A stretch of 43,563 bases of DNA from Ruminococcus sp. (GTDB lineage: Bacteria > Bacillota > Clostridia > Oscillospirales > Acutalibacteraceae), in the NCBI GenBank assembly GCA_017481885.1, contig JAFUOM010000035.1:1-43563 (forward strand). Reading direction: 5' to 3'. A program made the position numbers and the translations under genes. Below are positions 14,741-23,128 of this stretch, one piece after another. The notes below the pieces were generated by a model. That model saw only the letters and a program-made list of their open reading frames with translations. It made no database searches and was not told the DNA's origin. Numbering within the stretch: position 1 is the first letter of the stretch; every line of letters starts with the position of its first letter.

Positions 14741-15646
14741 ATGAGTTTCAGTAGTTTAGGCTATCTTATTAAAGAAGGCTTTAAAAATATCTGGTCAAAC
14801 AGAATGATGAGCTTAGCGTCAGTAGGCGTGCTCATCTCCTGCCTTATTCTCACAGGTTCAGCAGTTATGCTGACAGTAAACGTTTCAACAATCGTTGCAT
14901 CGGTTGGTGATTCAAACGTTACAACTGTTTACCTTGACGAAGAACTCTCGGAGCTTGAAGCAGTGTACGTTGGTAAGTCAATCGAAAAGGTTGACAATAT
15001 CACAGAAGCAACCTTCTATCCGAAGGACGAGGCTATCCTTGCTTACAAGGATGTTTTAGGCGAAGAGGTTTTTGTTAATATGTCAGGCGATGACAACCCA
15101 TTGCCACATGCTTACCACGTTGTAATGGCTGACCTTTCGCTTTATGACCAGACAGTTGACAAGTTGATGAGTGTTGACGGCGTAAGCTCAGTTTCATCAC
15201 GAAGTGATGTTGCGGAGAAGCTGACAAGCCTTAACACTTTAGTTACAATGATGAGCTTCTGGATTATTCTCGCTCTTGCGATTATTTCCTTGTTCATCAT
15301 CTCTAATACAATCCGTATGACAATGTTCTCACACCGATTTGAAATCAGTATTATGAAATCTGTCGGTGCAACAAATGCTTTCGTTAGAACTCCATTCGTC
15401 ATCGAAGGTATTATTATCGGACTTGTTTCTGCGGGTGCATCGATCGGTGCGCTGGTTGTTCTTTACGACAATGTTGTAAAAGCAGTCCAGAGCATCCTGC
15501 CATTTGACTGTGTACCATTTGAAGACGTAATGTGGTTTATTATCATCGCCTTTGTTGCGGCTGGCGTGATAGTAGGTGCACTTGGCTCATGGCTTTCTAT
15601 CCGTAAATATCTTAAAAAAGAGGGTAACGAAATACTCGGTTGGTAA
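14741..15646 (+). CDS. ftsX: Cell division membrane protein FtsX
   Basis: Membrane partner of FtsE. The 301-aa protein has a cytoplasmic start, TM1 near residues 20-42, an extracellular domain of about 120 residues that contacts the hydrolase, then three TM helices (about 170-190, 215-240 and 260-285) forming the FtsX/MacB-type core. GYLIKEGFKNIWSNRMMSLAS is the usual N-terminal motif and SVGATNAFVRTPFVIEG is the conserved cytoplasmic segment. AAAGGAG lies just upstream of the ATG. The operon with ftsE and the downstream peptidase explains its role. Confidence 0.95.
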   Translation: MSFSSLGYLIKEGFKNIWSNRMMSLASVGVLISCLILTGSAVMLTVNVSTIVASVGDSNVTTVYLDEELSELEAVYVGKSIEKVDNITEATFYPKDEAILAYKDVLGEEVFVNMSGDDNPLPHAYHVVMADLSLYDQTVDKLMSVDGVSSVSSRSDVAEKLTSLNTLVTMMSFWIILALAIISLFIISNTIRMTMFSHRFEISIMKSVGATNAFVRTPFVIEGIIIGLVSAGASIGALVVLYDNVVKAVQSILPFDCVPFEDVMWFIIIAFVAAGVIVGALGSWLSIRKYLKKEGNEILGW

Positions 15647-15693
15647 TTGTTTTCTAAAATTATTTCCCGACCCAATGGAAAAAGGAGTAAATT

Positions 15694-16947
15694 ATGGTTA
15701 AACGTATCCTATCATGTATTATCTGCCTTATTATGGTGCTCAGCTGTGTTCTGACAGCAGCTGCTACTGACGTTGATTCTATCAAAGACCAGCAGGCAGC
15801 GCTTGAGCAGCAGAGTGCTGAGTATCAAGCAATTTTAGACCAGAAAAATGCAGAGGTTGAAAAACAGCAGGAATATGTCGATGCTCTTGTTGGCAAGGTT
15901 GAAACTGTAACACAGGAAATTCAGCTGAGCCACCAGAAGATTCAGGCACTCGACGATGAGATTGCTGAGAAGACCAAGCAGATAAAGGCAAAGAATGACG
16001 AGATTGAAGAGAATATGGATATTCTCCGTCAGCGTATCAAAACAATCTACATAGCAGGTGAAGTTTCATCACTCGAAATTATTATGGGTGCAAAGGACTT
16101 CTCGGATTTCCTTGATAAGGTTCAGCTTGTTAAGAGCGTGTCAAACCACGACGAAGAGCTTATCAATGAAATTCAGGCTCAGCTTGATGTAATCAGTGCC
16201 GAGAAAGAGGAACTTCAGGCTGACAAGGTAGAGCTTGAGGAAGAGGAAAAGAACCTCAAAGAGAAGCAGGATGAGTTAAACACACTTCTCGACGAGAACA
16301 AGGACACTCTTGCAAATCTTCAGGAGTCTGCAAATGATACTTTGCAGCAGCTTACCTTAACTGAGGAGCAGATTAGCCAGCTCGACGCTGAACTTCAGGA
16401 GTACTACAGACAGCAGCAGGCTCAACAACAGCAACAGCAGCAGGGCGGCTCATCAAGCGGTGGTTCTTCATCAGGCGGCGGCTCAACACCAGCTCCATCA
16501 AGACCAAGTGTGACACCTCCTGCAGGTGGCGGTTATGTATGGCCTTGCCCTGGTTTCCACAATCTTACTTCTCGTTTTGAGGAGTGGCGTGGATATTACA
16601 ACCACGGTGCTATCGATATCGCTAGTGGCGGTATTATGGGTGCTACAGTAGTTGCAGCAGATTCAGGTACAGTAGTTGCTACCTATACATCTTGTCCTCA
16701 CAACTGGGGTAAGAACTACTCCTGCGGTTGTGGCGGTGGTTATGGTAACTACGTATTTATTAACCACGGCAACGGTAAAGAGACTGTTTACGCTCACCTT
16801 ACATCTGTCGCTGTTTCAACAGGTCAGTATGTATCAGCAGGTCAGTACCTCGGTACAGTTGGTTCAACAGGCCACTCAACAGGTGCTCACCTCCACTTCG
16901 AAACTCGTTACAACGGTGTTAAGTACGACCCAATGAGCGAGTATTAA
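15694..16947 (+). CDS. Secreted coiled-coil M23 peptidoglycan hydrolase (EnvC/PcsB-like position)
   Basis: A 417-aa exported protein. The signal peptide ends near residue 25, a long coiled coil (about 30-235) follows, then a Gln-rich and Gly/Ser-rich linker, then a LytM/M23 zinc peptidase domain (about 280-417). Metal ligands are visible as NHGAIDIA and HLHFE, with YAHL between. A Cys-containing insertion (CPHNWGKNYSCGCGGGYGNY) sits within the catalytic domain. The coiled coil would bind the FtsX extracellular domain, by analogy with EnvC and PcsB; here the catalytic residues look intact, so it probably cleaves cross-links itself during septum splitting. It is the third gene of the ftsEX operon. 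Confidence 0.92.
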   Translation: MVKRILSCIICLIMVLSCVLTAAATDVDSIKDQQAALEQQSAEYQAILDQKNAEVEKQQEYVDALVGKVETVTQEIQLSHQKIQALDDEIAEKTKQIKAKNDEIEENMDILRQRIKTIYIAGEVSSLEIIMGAKDFSDFLDKVQLVKSVSNHDEELINEIQAQLDVISAEKEELQADKVELEEEEKNLKEKQDELNTLLDENKDTLANLQESANDTLQQLTLTEEQISQLDAELQEYYRQQQAQQQQQQQGGSSSGGSSSGGGSTPAPSRPSVTPPAGGGYVWPCPGFHNLTSRFEEWRGYYNHGAIDIASGGIMGATVVAADSGTVVATYTSCPHNWGKNYSCGCGGGYGNYVFINHGNGKETVYAHLTSVAVSTGQYVSAGQYLGTVGSTGHSTGAHLHFETRYNGVKYDPMSEY

Positions 16948-16965
16948 TTTAATACTAACAAAGAC

Positions 16966-17002
16966 ACCCCTTGCATATACTTAAACAGTTTATGCAGGGG
17001 GT
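16966..17002 (+). terminator. Hairpin after the M23 gene carrying the next gene's ribosome binding site
   Basis: ACCCCTTGCATA (16966-16977) pairs with TATGCAGGGGGT (16991-17002) with one wobble. Only a weak T-rich tail follows. The AGGGGG in the 3' arm is also the ribosome binding site of the gene at 17009. Confidence 0.65.
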
Positions 17003-17008
17003 ATTCTT

Positions 17009-17848
17009 ATGCTTACATCACTTGATATAAAAACACCAGAGTATAATTCAAGACTGAAACTGTGGCTGTCAAAGCTGATGTTTGACAGTATGAAAGTTGA
17101 GCTAAGGTGTGCAGGCGAAATAAAACTCAAGCACATCGAGTACATAAACCGAAGCGGTAAAGTGAACTTCAAGAAAATCGACAAAGAGGTCAAAGCTCAG
17201 CGGAATAGACTTTTGTGCAACAAAAATACGACTTTGCCGAAAAACTCAGGTTATAAGCGGTTTTGTTCAAAAGAGTTTGAGTATCGGCTGTGCACAAACT
17301 TAGCGATTAGCATTTTGTGCAGACTCAAAAGCAGCAATCTGAACGTTGGTGTGCTTGATGTCGATGCATCGTTTACTTCATTGCTCAAATACTTGCTGAA
17401 ATACACCGACAGTGTTGTGGTTGTCAGCGGTGAAACGGATATTTACAAAGAAGTGGGAGAACAGCTTTTAAACGAGCTTGGAGCGCCGATAAGGATTTCA
17501 AAAAGTCTGCGTTCGCTCGAAAATTGTGACCTGATAATAGCTCCGAAAGGTTTGCCCAGCAATGCAGTAATAAAAACTGACTCAGTTGTGCTGACTACAA
17601 AAAAACCGCAAAAGCATTTTGACTCCACGGTTGTCTATGACTATCGCATTGAGCTTGAAGAACCACTGTCAAAACTTTGTCCCGAGTGTCTGTCTCAGGT
17701 GTATTTTGCATCAGCTCTTTACACTATGTGTCATTTGTACAAACTTGGATCCAGTGTGCCTACGCTGTGCATCACAGAAAATAAGGTTCACACACCGTCA
17801 TCCCTCAAAGTTTTGGTGCAGAATATAGCCGATAAAACCTTGACATAA
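17009..17848 (+). CDS. Unknown cytoplasmic protein
   Basis: A 279-aa protein I do not recognise. The first 90 residues are basic and helical. A central part (about 95-200) alternates hydrophobic strands and helices (NVGVLDVDASF, SVVVVSGET, NCDLIIAPKG, DSVVLTTKK), suggesting a Rossmann-like alpha/beta fold. Late Cys residues (LCPECLSQV) could bind metal but lack a clear partner pair. No signal peptide or membrane helix is present. The ATG follows AGGGGG embedded in the 3' arm of a stable hairpin, so translation may be structure-limited. The greA promoter lies across its stop codon, so it is at least partly separate from greA. Confidence 0.75.
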   Translation: MLTSLDIKTPEYNSRLKLWLSKLMFDSMKVELRCAGEIKLKHIEYINRSGKVNFKKIDKEVKAQRNRLLCNKNTTLPKNSGYKRFCSKEFEYRLCTNLAISILCRLKSSNLNVGVLDVDASFTSLLKYLLKYTDSVVVVSGETDIYKEVGEQLLNELGAPIRISKSLRSLENCDLIIAPKGLPSNAVIKTDSVVLTTKKPQKHFDSTVVYDYRIELEEPLSKLCPECLSQVYFASALYTMCHLYKLGSSVPTLCITENKVHTPSSLKVLVQNIADKTLT

Positions 17849-17867
17849 CCCGAATAAATGCTATAAT
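17840..17867 (+). promoter_or_regulatory. Promoter of greA-lysS
   Basis: A perfect TTGACA (17840-17845) and perfect TATAAT (17862-17867) with a 16-bp spacer, overlapping the end of the upstream gene. Confidence 0.88.
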
Positions 17868-17920
17868 ACTAACTATGTGTAGACTATTATTCCTAGTTTA
17901 AAAGAAAGGATACTTATACT

Positions 17921-18394
17921 ATGGCTAAACCGGTTATGCTTACAGCTGAAGGCTTGATACAGCTGGAAGAAGAACTCGATTTCTTAAAAGGCGAAAAACG
18001 TAAAGAAATCGCAGAAAAAATCAAAGTTGCTCGTTCATACGGCGACCTCTCAGAGAACAGCGAGTACGACGACGCTAAAAACGAGCAGGCTATACTTGAA
18101 GCTAGAATCGTTACAATCGAAGCTACTCTCAAAAACGCTGTCCTCATTGACGAAAGCGAAATCAATAACGAGCAGATTCATATCGGCTCAAAAATTAAAG
18201 TTGAAAACATCAAGATGGGCAAGACTTTTGAGTACAAAATTGTTGGTTCAAACGAGTCAAACCCAAGAGAAGGCAAGATTTCTGACGAGTCACCAATCGG
18301 CATCGGTCTTTTAGGTAAAAAGGTCGGCGATGTAGTTGAGATTGAGGCTCCTGCAGGAATTATCGGTCTCAAGGTACTTGAGATTTCAAAGTAA
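17921..18394 (+). CDS. greA: Transcription elongation factor GreA
   Basis: Enters the RNA polymerase secondary channel and stimulates cleavage of backtracked transcripts. The 157 aa match the family. The N-terminal coiled coil (about 1-75) has the acidic tip around [13 protein letters not shown], and the C-terminal FKBP-like domain shows [22 protein letters not shown] lies about 10 nt before the ATG. It is the first gene of a probable greA-lysS unit. Confidence 0.97.
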   Translation: MAKPVMLTAEGLIQLEEELDFLKGEKRKEIAEKIKVARSYGDLSENSEYDDAKNEQAILEARIVTIEATLKNAVLIDESEINNEQIHIGSKIKVENIKMGKTFEYKIVGSNESNPREGKISDESPIGIGLLGKKVGDVVEIEAPAGIIGLKVLEISK

Positions 18395-18401
18395 GGTTTT
18401 T

Positions 18402-18435
18402 GGGCGGCTCAGAACAGTCGCCCATTTTCAGTTTT
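18402..18435 (+). terminator. greA-lysS intergenic hairpin
   Basis: GGGCGGCT (18402-18409) pairs with AGTCGCCC (18416-18423) with one G-U, followed by ATTTTCAGTTTT. It is probably a partial terminator, since lysS starts only 20 nt later. Confidence 0.5.
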
Positions 18436-18453
18436 ATGGAAAGAGGAATTTTT

Positions 18454-19953
18454 ATGGCAGAGAATCAGAACAAGAATCAGAATACAGAAAACTTATCAGA
18501 GATTTTACAAATCAGACGCGACAAACTTACAGCTTTACAGGAAGCTGGTCAGGACCCATTCCTTGTTACAACATCTGACAGAGATATTATGTCAAACGAG
18601 GTTGTTGAGCGATATGACGAGCTCGAGGGCAAGGATGTTTGCGTTGCAGGCCGTATTATGTCTAAGCGTGGCAAAGGTAAGGTTATGTTTATGGATATCC
18701 ACGACCGTGGCGGTAAAATCCAGATTTTTGCTAAATTTGACGATTTAGGTGAAGAAGTTTACAAAGGACTCAAAAAGTGGGATATCGGCGACATTATGGA
18801 AGTTAAGGGCTTTGTGTTCAAAACTCAGATGGGCGAAATCAGTATCCACGCAAAGTCTGTAAAGCTTCTTTCCAAGTCACTCCTTCCTCTTCCAGAGAAA
18901 TACCACGGTCTTACAAACACTGACCTTCGTTACCGTCAGCGTTACGTTGACCTTATTATGAACCCTGATGTAAAGACAACTTTCATCAAGCGTAGTGCTA
19001 TCATCAAGTCAATCAGAGAGTACCTCGATTCTAATGGTTACATCGAGGTTGAAACTCCAATCTTAAATACTATCCCTGGCGGTGCTGCTGCTCGTCCGTT
19101 TACAACTCACCACAATTCTTTAAACCTCGATATGTATATGCGTATCGCAACAGAGCTTTACTTAAAGCGACTCATCGTTGGTGGTATGGAAAGAGTTTAC
19201 GAAATCGGCAGAAACTTCAGAAACGAGGGTATGGACGTTAAGCATAACCCTGAGTTTACTTGCATCGAGTTCTACGAAGCATACACAGACCTTTATGGTA
19301 TGATGGATAGAACTGAACAGCTCATCAACAAGGCTTGCGTAAGCGTTAACGGTACAGACCAGATTGAGTATCAGGGCGACCAGATTAGTCTTGCTCTTCC
19401 ATTTAAGCGTGTAACAATGATTGACGCTGTTAAGGAGCACACAGGCATCGACTTCAATGAGTTCTACTGCGATACAGAAAAGGCTAAGGAAGTTGCAAAA
19501 GAGCTTCACCTCGAAGTTAAGTCAACAGACACTTGGGGTAACATCTTAAATTCAGCTTTCGAAGAGTACGTTGAGGACAAGCTCATCCAGCCTACATTCG
19601 TTTGTGACTATCCTGTTGAGGTTTCACCACTCACAAAGCGTAAGCAGGACAAGCCTGAACTTGTTGAGCGTTTCGAGCTTTTCTGCAAAATCGGTGAGCT
19701 TGCTAACGCATACACAGAGCTTAACGACCCAATCGACCAGAAAAAGCGTTTTGAGCACCAGTTAATGCTCAGAGAAGCAGGTGATGACGAGGCTAATATG
19801 ATGGACGACGATTTCGTTACATCACTTGAGTACGGTATGCCACCAACAGGCGGTGTAGGTATCGGTATCGACAGACTCGTAATGTTACTCACAGATTCTG
19901 CATCTATCCGTGACGTAATCCTCTTCCCCACAATGAAACCTATTGAGAAGTAA
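18454..19953 (+). CDS. lysS: Lysyl-tRNA synthetase, class II
   Basis: Charges tRNA-Lys with lysine. The 499-aa protein has an N-terminal OB-fold anticodon-binding domain (about 55-160; VAGRIMSKRGKGKVMFMDI) and the class II core: motif 1 near RSAIIKSIREYLD, motif 2 YEIGRNFRNEGMDVKHNPEF and motif 3 GVGIGIDRLVMLL. Cys-free zinc-independent form, as usual in bacteria. I use ATG 18454, 5-6 nt after AGAGGA; two upstream in-frame ATGs lack family-like sequence. A weak hairpin (AAAACCC 19962-19968 with GGGTTTT 19980-19986) and a strong terminator at 20099 close the unit. Confidence 0.97.
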   Translation: MAENQNKNQNTENLSEILQIRRDKLTALQEAGQDPFLVTTSDRDIMSNEVVERYDELEGKDVCVAGRIMSKRGKGKVMFMDIHDRGGKIQIFAKFDDLGEEVYKGLKKWDIGDIMEVKGFVFKTQMGEISIHAKSVKLLSKSLLPLPEKYHGLTNTDLRYRQRYVDLIMNPDVKTTFIKRSAIIKSIREYLDSNGYIEVETPILNTIPGGAAARPFTTHHNSLNLDMYMRIATELYLKRLIVGGMERVYEIGRNFRNEGMDVKHNPEFTCIEFYEAYTDLYGMMDRTEQLINKACVSVNGTDQIEYQGDQISLALPFKRVTMIDAVKEHTGIDFNEFYCDTEKAKEVAKELHLEVKSTDTWGNILNSAFEEYVEDKLIQPTFVCDYPVEVSPLTKRKQDKPELVERFELFCKIGELANAYTELNDPIDQKKRFEHQLMLREAGDDEANMMDDDFVTSLEYGMPPTGGVGIGIDRLVMLLTDSASIRDVILFPTMKPIEK

Positions 19954-20098
19954 TTAACTCGAAAACCCAGTGTTTATGCGGGTTTTGGAGGTTATGAAAA
20001 CCGTAAAAACTTACACCTTACACCAAACTTACACCATTTTATGCAGAGTTTCGTGCAAGGGCTTAAAAATCGCATAATTTTTGCATCATCAAACATTC

Positions 20099-20136
20099 AG
20101 ACCCTAAGAGAGTTATATCTCTTAGGGTCTTTTTTT
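20099..20136 (+). terminator. Strong terminator downstream of lysS
   Basis: A 13-bp perfect stem, AGACCCTAAGAGA (20099-20111) with TCTCTTAGGGTCT (20118-20130), then a T run. It separates core genome from the accessory region. Confidence 0.93.
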
Positions 20137-20210
20137 ATGCCTATTCGCAAACTACAAAGAAATTCATTTACTTACTATAATGTAATTGCACAGGAAGGAG
20201 TGGATTAGCT

Positions 20211-21602
20211 ATGATGAACAGTTTAGCGAGTGTGCATCCCGAACTTATATCGGAATGGTCAGATAAAAACTATCCTATTACACCTGACAAAATTACATTT
20301 GGTTCGAATAAGAATGTTTGGTGGAAAGGTTCATGTGGTCACGAGTGGCAAGCCAGTGTGAAAAGTCGCTCATCCGGAGAGAAATGTCCTATCTGTTCAG
20401 GCAAAAGAGTTGTTAAGGGCATTAATGATTTAGCAACTTTAAAGCCTGAGCTTGTTAAAGAGTGGTCAGATAAGAATATATTGAAGCCGACAGAGGTATC
20501 AATTGGCTCCCATAAGAAGATAATTTGGAAATGTAAGCTTGGTCACGAGTGGGAGGCAACTGTTAAGAGTAGAACTTTAAATCACACAGGGTGTCCGTAT
20601 TGTTCTAACAATAAGGTTCTTATTGGATTTAATGACCTTGCATCACAATTACCAAAAGTAGCAGCTGAATGGTCTGAAAGGAACTATCCTTTAAAGCCGA
20701 CAATGGTTACAGCTTATTCTAATCAGAAAGTTTGGTGGAAGTGTAGTAAAGGTCACGAATGGTATGCTTTAATACCAACTCGTTCTAATGGAAGTAAATG
20801 TCCATATTGCAGTGGGCATATATTATTAAAAGGTTTTAATGACCTTGCAACTACTCACCCTGAATTAGTAGAAGAATGGTCAGATAGGAATTCGCCATTA
20901 ACATCAGATATGATAAATGAGAAATCACGCAAAAATGTTTGGTGGAAATGCAAGGAGTGTGGACACGAGTGGAAATCTGTTGTAGCTTCACGAATAAAAG
21001 GCACTACTTGTCCTGTATGTTCGGATAGAAAAGTTCTCACAGGATATAATGATTTAGCAACCACGGATAGATATTTGTTAAGAGAATGGGATTATGAATT
21101 GAATACGAGAGTTTTACCAACACAAATATCTAGAAACTCAATGAGAAGTGTGTGGTGGAGATGTTCTAACGGACATTCTTGGAAAGCTAAAATATTTGAG
21201 CGTACTATTGAAGATAAAGGCTGTACTATTTGTGAAAGTGAGTATCGAAGTGTATTTCCACAGTTAATCATCGGTTTTTATGCTCGTATGAAAGGACTGA
21301 ACACCTTACTTAATTATGATAAGGTTATTGGTATCCCTCTTGAAACATATATACCTGAAGAAAATATAGCTATAGAATCTGTTAGTGCTACTAAGGATAT
21401 AGAGAGAGTTAAAGAGCATCTGTGTAAGGTAAGGGGTATCAATCTAATAAAACTCCTATATAAACCTAAAGATACAGAGATAGAGTATGCTTTGAAGTTA
21501 AAGCAGGTATTTAGGAATAAACATATATTTATATCCTCTGATGTAAATGAGGATGTAGCTTTTATAAGAAGAAAGTTTTTTGAATGGAGAAATTCTCAAT
21601 AA
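20211..21602 (+). CDS. Five-fold zinc-ribbon repeat protein with nuclease-like C-terminus
   Basis: A 463-aa protein built of five tandem units of about 65 residues, starting near residues 3, 71, 140, 209 and 279. Each unit reads NDLAT..PEL..EWSD..., then a WWKC..GHEW segment and a CPYCSG knuckle. This is the treble-clef or zinc-ribbon repeat seen in PF14311-type proteins, and each unit should bind one zinc. The last 110 residues (from about 345) resemble the nuclease fold of Vsr-like or homing endonucleases: PLETYIPEENIAIES, then ERVKEHLCKVRGINLIKLL. However, the usual first Asp is Glu (LETY) and the YDG-H segment is replaced, so catalysis is doubtful. AAGGAG lies 10 nt ahead of two consecutive ATGs. 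It could be a defence or DNA-binding accessory protein; function is unproven. Confidence 0.75.
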   Translation: MMNSLASVHPELISEWSDKNYPITPDKITFGSNKNVWWKGSCGHEWQASVKSRSSGEKCPICSGKRVVKGINDLATLKPELVKEWSDKNILKPTEVSIGSHKKIIWKCKLGHEWEATVKSRTLNHTGCPYCSNNKVLIGFNDLASQLPKVAAEWSERNYPLKPTMVTAYSNQKVWWKCSKGHEWYALIPTRSNGSKCPYCSGHILLKGFNDLATTHPELVEEWSDRNSPLTSDMINEKSRKNVWWKCKECGHEWKSVVASRIKGTTCPVCSDRKVLTGYNDLATTDRYLLREWDYELNTRVLPTQISRNSMRSVWWRCSNGHSWKAKIFERTIEDKGCTICESEYRSVFPQLIIGFYARMKGLNTLLNYDKVIGIPLETYIPEENIAIESVSATKDIERVKEHLCKVRGINLIKLLYKPKDTEIEYALKLKQVFRNKHIFISSDVNEDVAFIRRKFFEWRNSQ

Positions 21603-21614
21603 CGGAGGTATAAG

Positions 21615-21788
21615 ATGAGAAATAAATATTATCACGTTTATTTAACGTATGAAGAGTATAGTGAATTGATTAAGCAGTTAGTTGAATCAAAGAATAAACT
21701 ACACGAACAGGGCAGATATACCGATGCAGTAGATGACCTTATTATAAAAATCAGTAAATGTAAGAAGAAAAAACTAAAGAAATTATGA
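21615..21788 (+). CDS. Small conserved-looking element protein, 57 aa
   Basis: Begins MRNKYYHVYLTYEEYSELIK with ATG 21615, GGAGG 6 nt upstream, and ends in a Lys-rich tail. The pattern KNKLHEQGRYTDAVDDLIIK matches, from memory, a short helical protein common in Clostridia conjugative elements. Function is unknown. It directly follows the zinc-ribbon gene (12 nt gap) and is closed by a terminator, so the two may share a transcript. Confidence 0.75.
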   Translation: MRNKYYHVYLTYEEYSELIKQLVESKNKLHEQGRYTDAVDDLIIKISKCKKKKLKKL

Positions 21789-21799
21789 ACAAAAGAGAC

Positions 21800-21841
21800 T
21801 CCGGTTATCACTTGTTTTTTGTGATAAACGGAATTTTTTTG
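21800..21841 (+). terminator. Terminator after the 57-aa gene
   Basis: TCCGGTTATCAC (21800-21811) pairs with GTGATAAACGGA (21821-21832) with one mismatch, followed by ATTTTTTTG. Confidence 0.85.
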
Positions 21842-21954
21842 ATTTTTTTAAAATTTTTTCAAAAATCACTTAAAAAAAGTGCTCTCCCATTGGGTATAGG
21901 TGAAAGGGTTAATTTCAAAACAAATCGAAAACAATCATTTCACGGACCTTGAAA

Positions 21955-22280
21955 ATTGAATATCATTTCTTCAAGTACGTTACTTGTGTAAGCAGAAATG
22001 CAAAGCTACTACAGCGGTACGCCAAGACCAACTAAGTAAGTTGTGAGCGATAACTCCGTCTGTGATTATCGGATTGCTTCCGATATGGCGATGACCTTCA
22101 CAAGGGACAATGATACTTCTCTACGGAGCTGTCGGAGAACCCGGCAGAGGTGATATTCCTATGAACCTGATAGCAGTTAGGTGCTTGAAGAACTTCCCGT
22201 AAAAGCCAGCAGGCTTGCCGCAGGGGTGTCGAGGACAAATATTGCGGAAAGTTACATAGCCGTTTTACAGTACGGCTGTG
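21955..22280 (+). ncRNA. Candidate structured RNA upstream of parA
   Basis: This 515-nt gene-free stretch holds a dense set of pairings. CATTTC (21964-21969)/GAAATG (21995-22000) encloses CAAGTA/TACTTG; then CAACT/AGTTG (22029-22043). CTCCGT (22054-22059) pairs long-range with ACGGAG (22123-22128), and TATCGGA/TCCGATA (22067-22085) lies inside that pairing. Next are CTGTCGG/CCGGCAG (22129-22147), ACCT/AGGT (22165-22182), AGCC/GGCT (22204-22215), CCGCA/TGCGG (22218-22247) and CATAGCCGT/ACGGCTGTG (22255-22280). It is more GC-rich than its flanks and has no plausible ORF. Class unknown: it could be a cis-leader of parA, a trans RNA, or part of a replication or transfer origin. Confidence 0.6.
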
Positions 22281-22303
22281 AATAAACTGAAAGGAGGATT
22301 TTT

Positions 22304-23128
22304 ATGCCTGACTGTAAGACGATTGCTATTTGCAATCAGAAGGGCGGAGTTGGTAAAACAACGACAACAATGAACTTGGGAATTGGTTTAGCTAAATCAG
22401 GAAAGCGAGTTTTACTTGTAGATTGTGACCCACAGGGAGATTTAACCTTGTGCCTTGGTTTTCAAGAAGCAGACAAGTTGCCTATAACTCTTTCGGATAA
22501 GTTAGCTGATGTCATTCGTGACAGCAATACAGATGCTTATGAGGGTATTATTACTCATCGTGAAGGTGTTGACCTTGTACCTGCTAATCTTGATTTAGAG
22601 GCTATGGAAATGTACTTGGTTACAGCAATGAGCAGAGAGAATATTTTAAAAAACTATTTAAGTAAGGTTAAATCAGACTATGACTATATTCTGATTGATT
22701 GCAGACCTTCTCTTGGTATGTTGACACTTAATGCTTTAACAGCAGCAGATAGTGTAATTATTCCTGTACAGGCGCAATATTTGCCTGCCAGGGCTATGAC
22801 ACAACTTTTGCAAACAGTATCTAAAGTTAAAGCACATACTAATCCTGATTTAAAGGTGGACGGTGTTTTACTAACTCTTGTAGATAACAGAACAAATCTT
22901 GCAAGGAGTACGGCGGAAGCTATTAAAAAGAATTTCGGTACTGTGATAAAGACATATAAAACTAAAATACCGATAGCAGTTAAAGCCGCAGAGGTTACAT
23001 CAAAAGGTAAAAGTATTTATGAGTATGAACCTAATAGCAAGGTGTCTGTTGCCTACACCAATTTCACAAAGGAGGTGTTAAGCGGTGGCAAAGAAAAAGA
23101 GCGACTTCACTCTTCCGACGCTCGATAG
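22304..23128 (+). CDS. parA: ParA-family partition ATPase
   Basis: A 274-aa Walker-type ATPase that, with ParB, segregates or stabilises DNA, here probably the excised circular form of the element. The deviant Walker A is KGGVGKTTTT near residues 13-22, Walker A' is LLVDCDPQGDLT, and Walker B is YDYILIDCRPSLGMLTLNAL. AAAGGAGG lies about 6 nt before ATG 22304. The 3' end overlaps parB by 44 nt in another frame, so the C-terminal tail (KEKERLHSSDAR) is set by parB's coding constraint. Confidence 0.95.
   Translation: MPDCKTIAICNQKGGVGKTTTTMNLGIGLAKSGKRVLLVDCDPQGDLTLCLGFQEADKLPITLSDKLADVIRDSNTDAYEGIITHREGVDLVPANLDLEAMEMYLVTAMSRENILKNYLSKVKSDYDYILIDCRPSLGMLTLNALTAADSVIIPVQAQYLPARAMTQLLQTVSKVKAHTNPDLKVDGVLLTLVDNRTNLARSTAEAIKKNFGTVIKTYKTKIPIAVKAAEVTSKGKSIYEYEPNSKVSVAYTNFTKEVLSGGKEKERLHSSDAR

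Noticed and set aside
16420..16445. CAG/CAA-rich run as a simple repeat of interest
   Set aside because: It encodes an ordinary Gln-rich linker in the M23 hydrolase and is short.
20011..20035. TTACACC repeats as a CRISPR array
   Set aside because: Units are 7 nt with irregular spacing of 0 and 4 nt; there are no spacers and no cas genes.
21955..22280. Group II intron remnant or known riboswitch as an explanation of the structured region
   Set aside because: No domain V-like hairpin, no GUGYG 5' end and no recognisable aptamer core could be found; left as unclassified.
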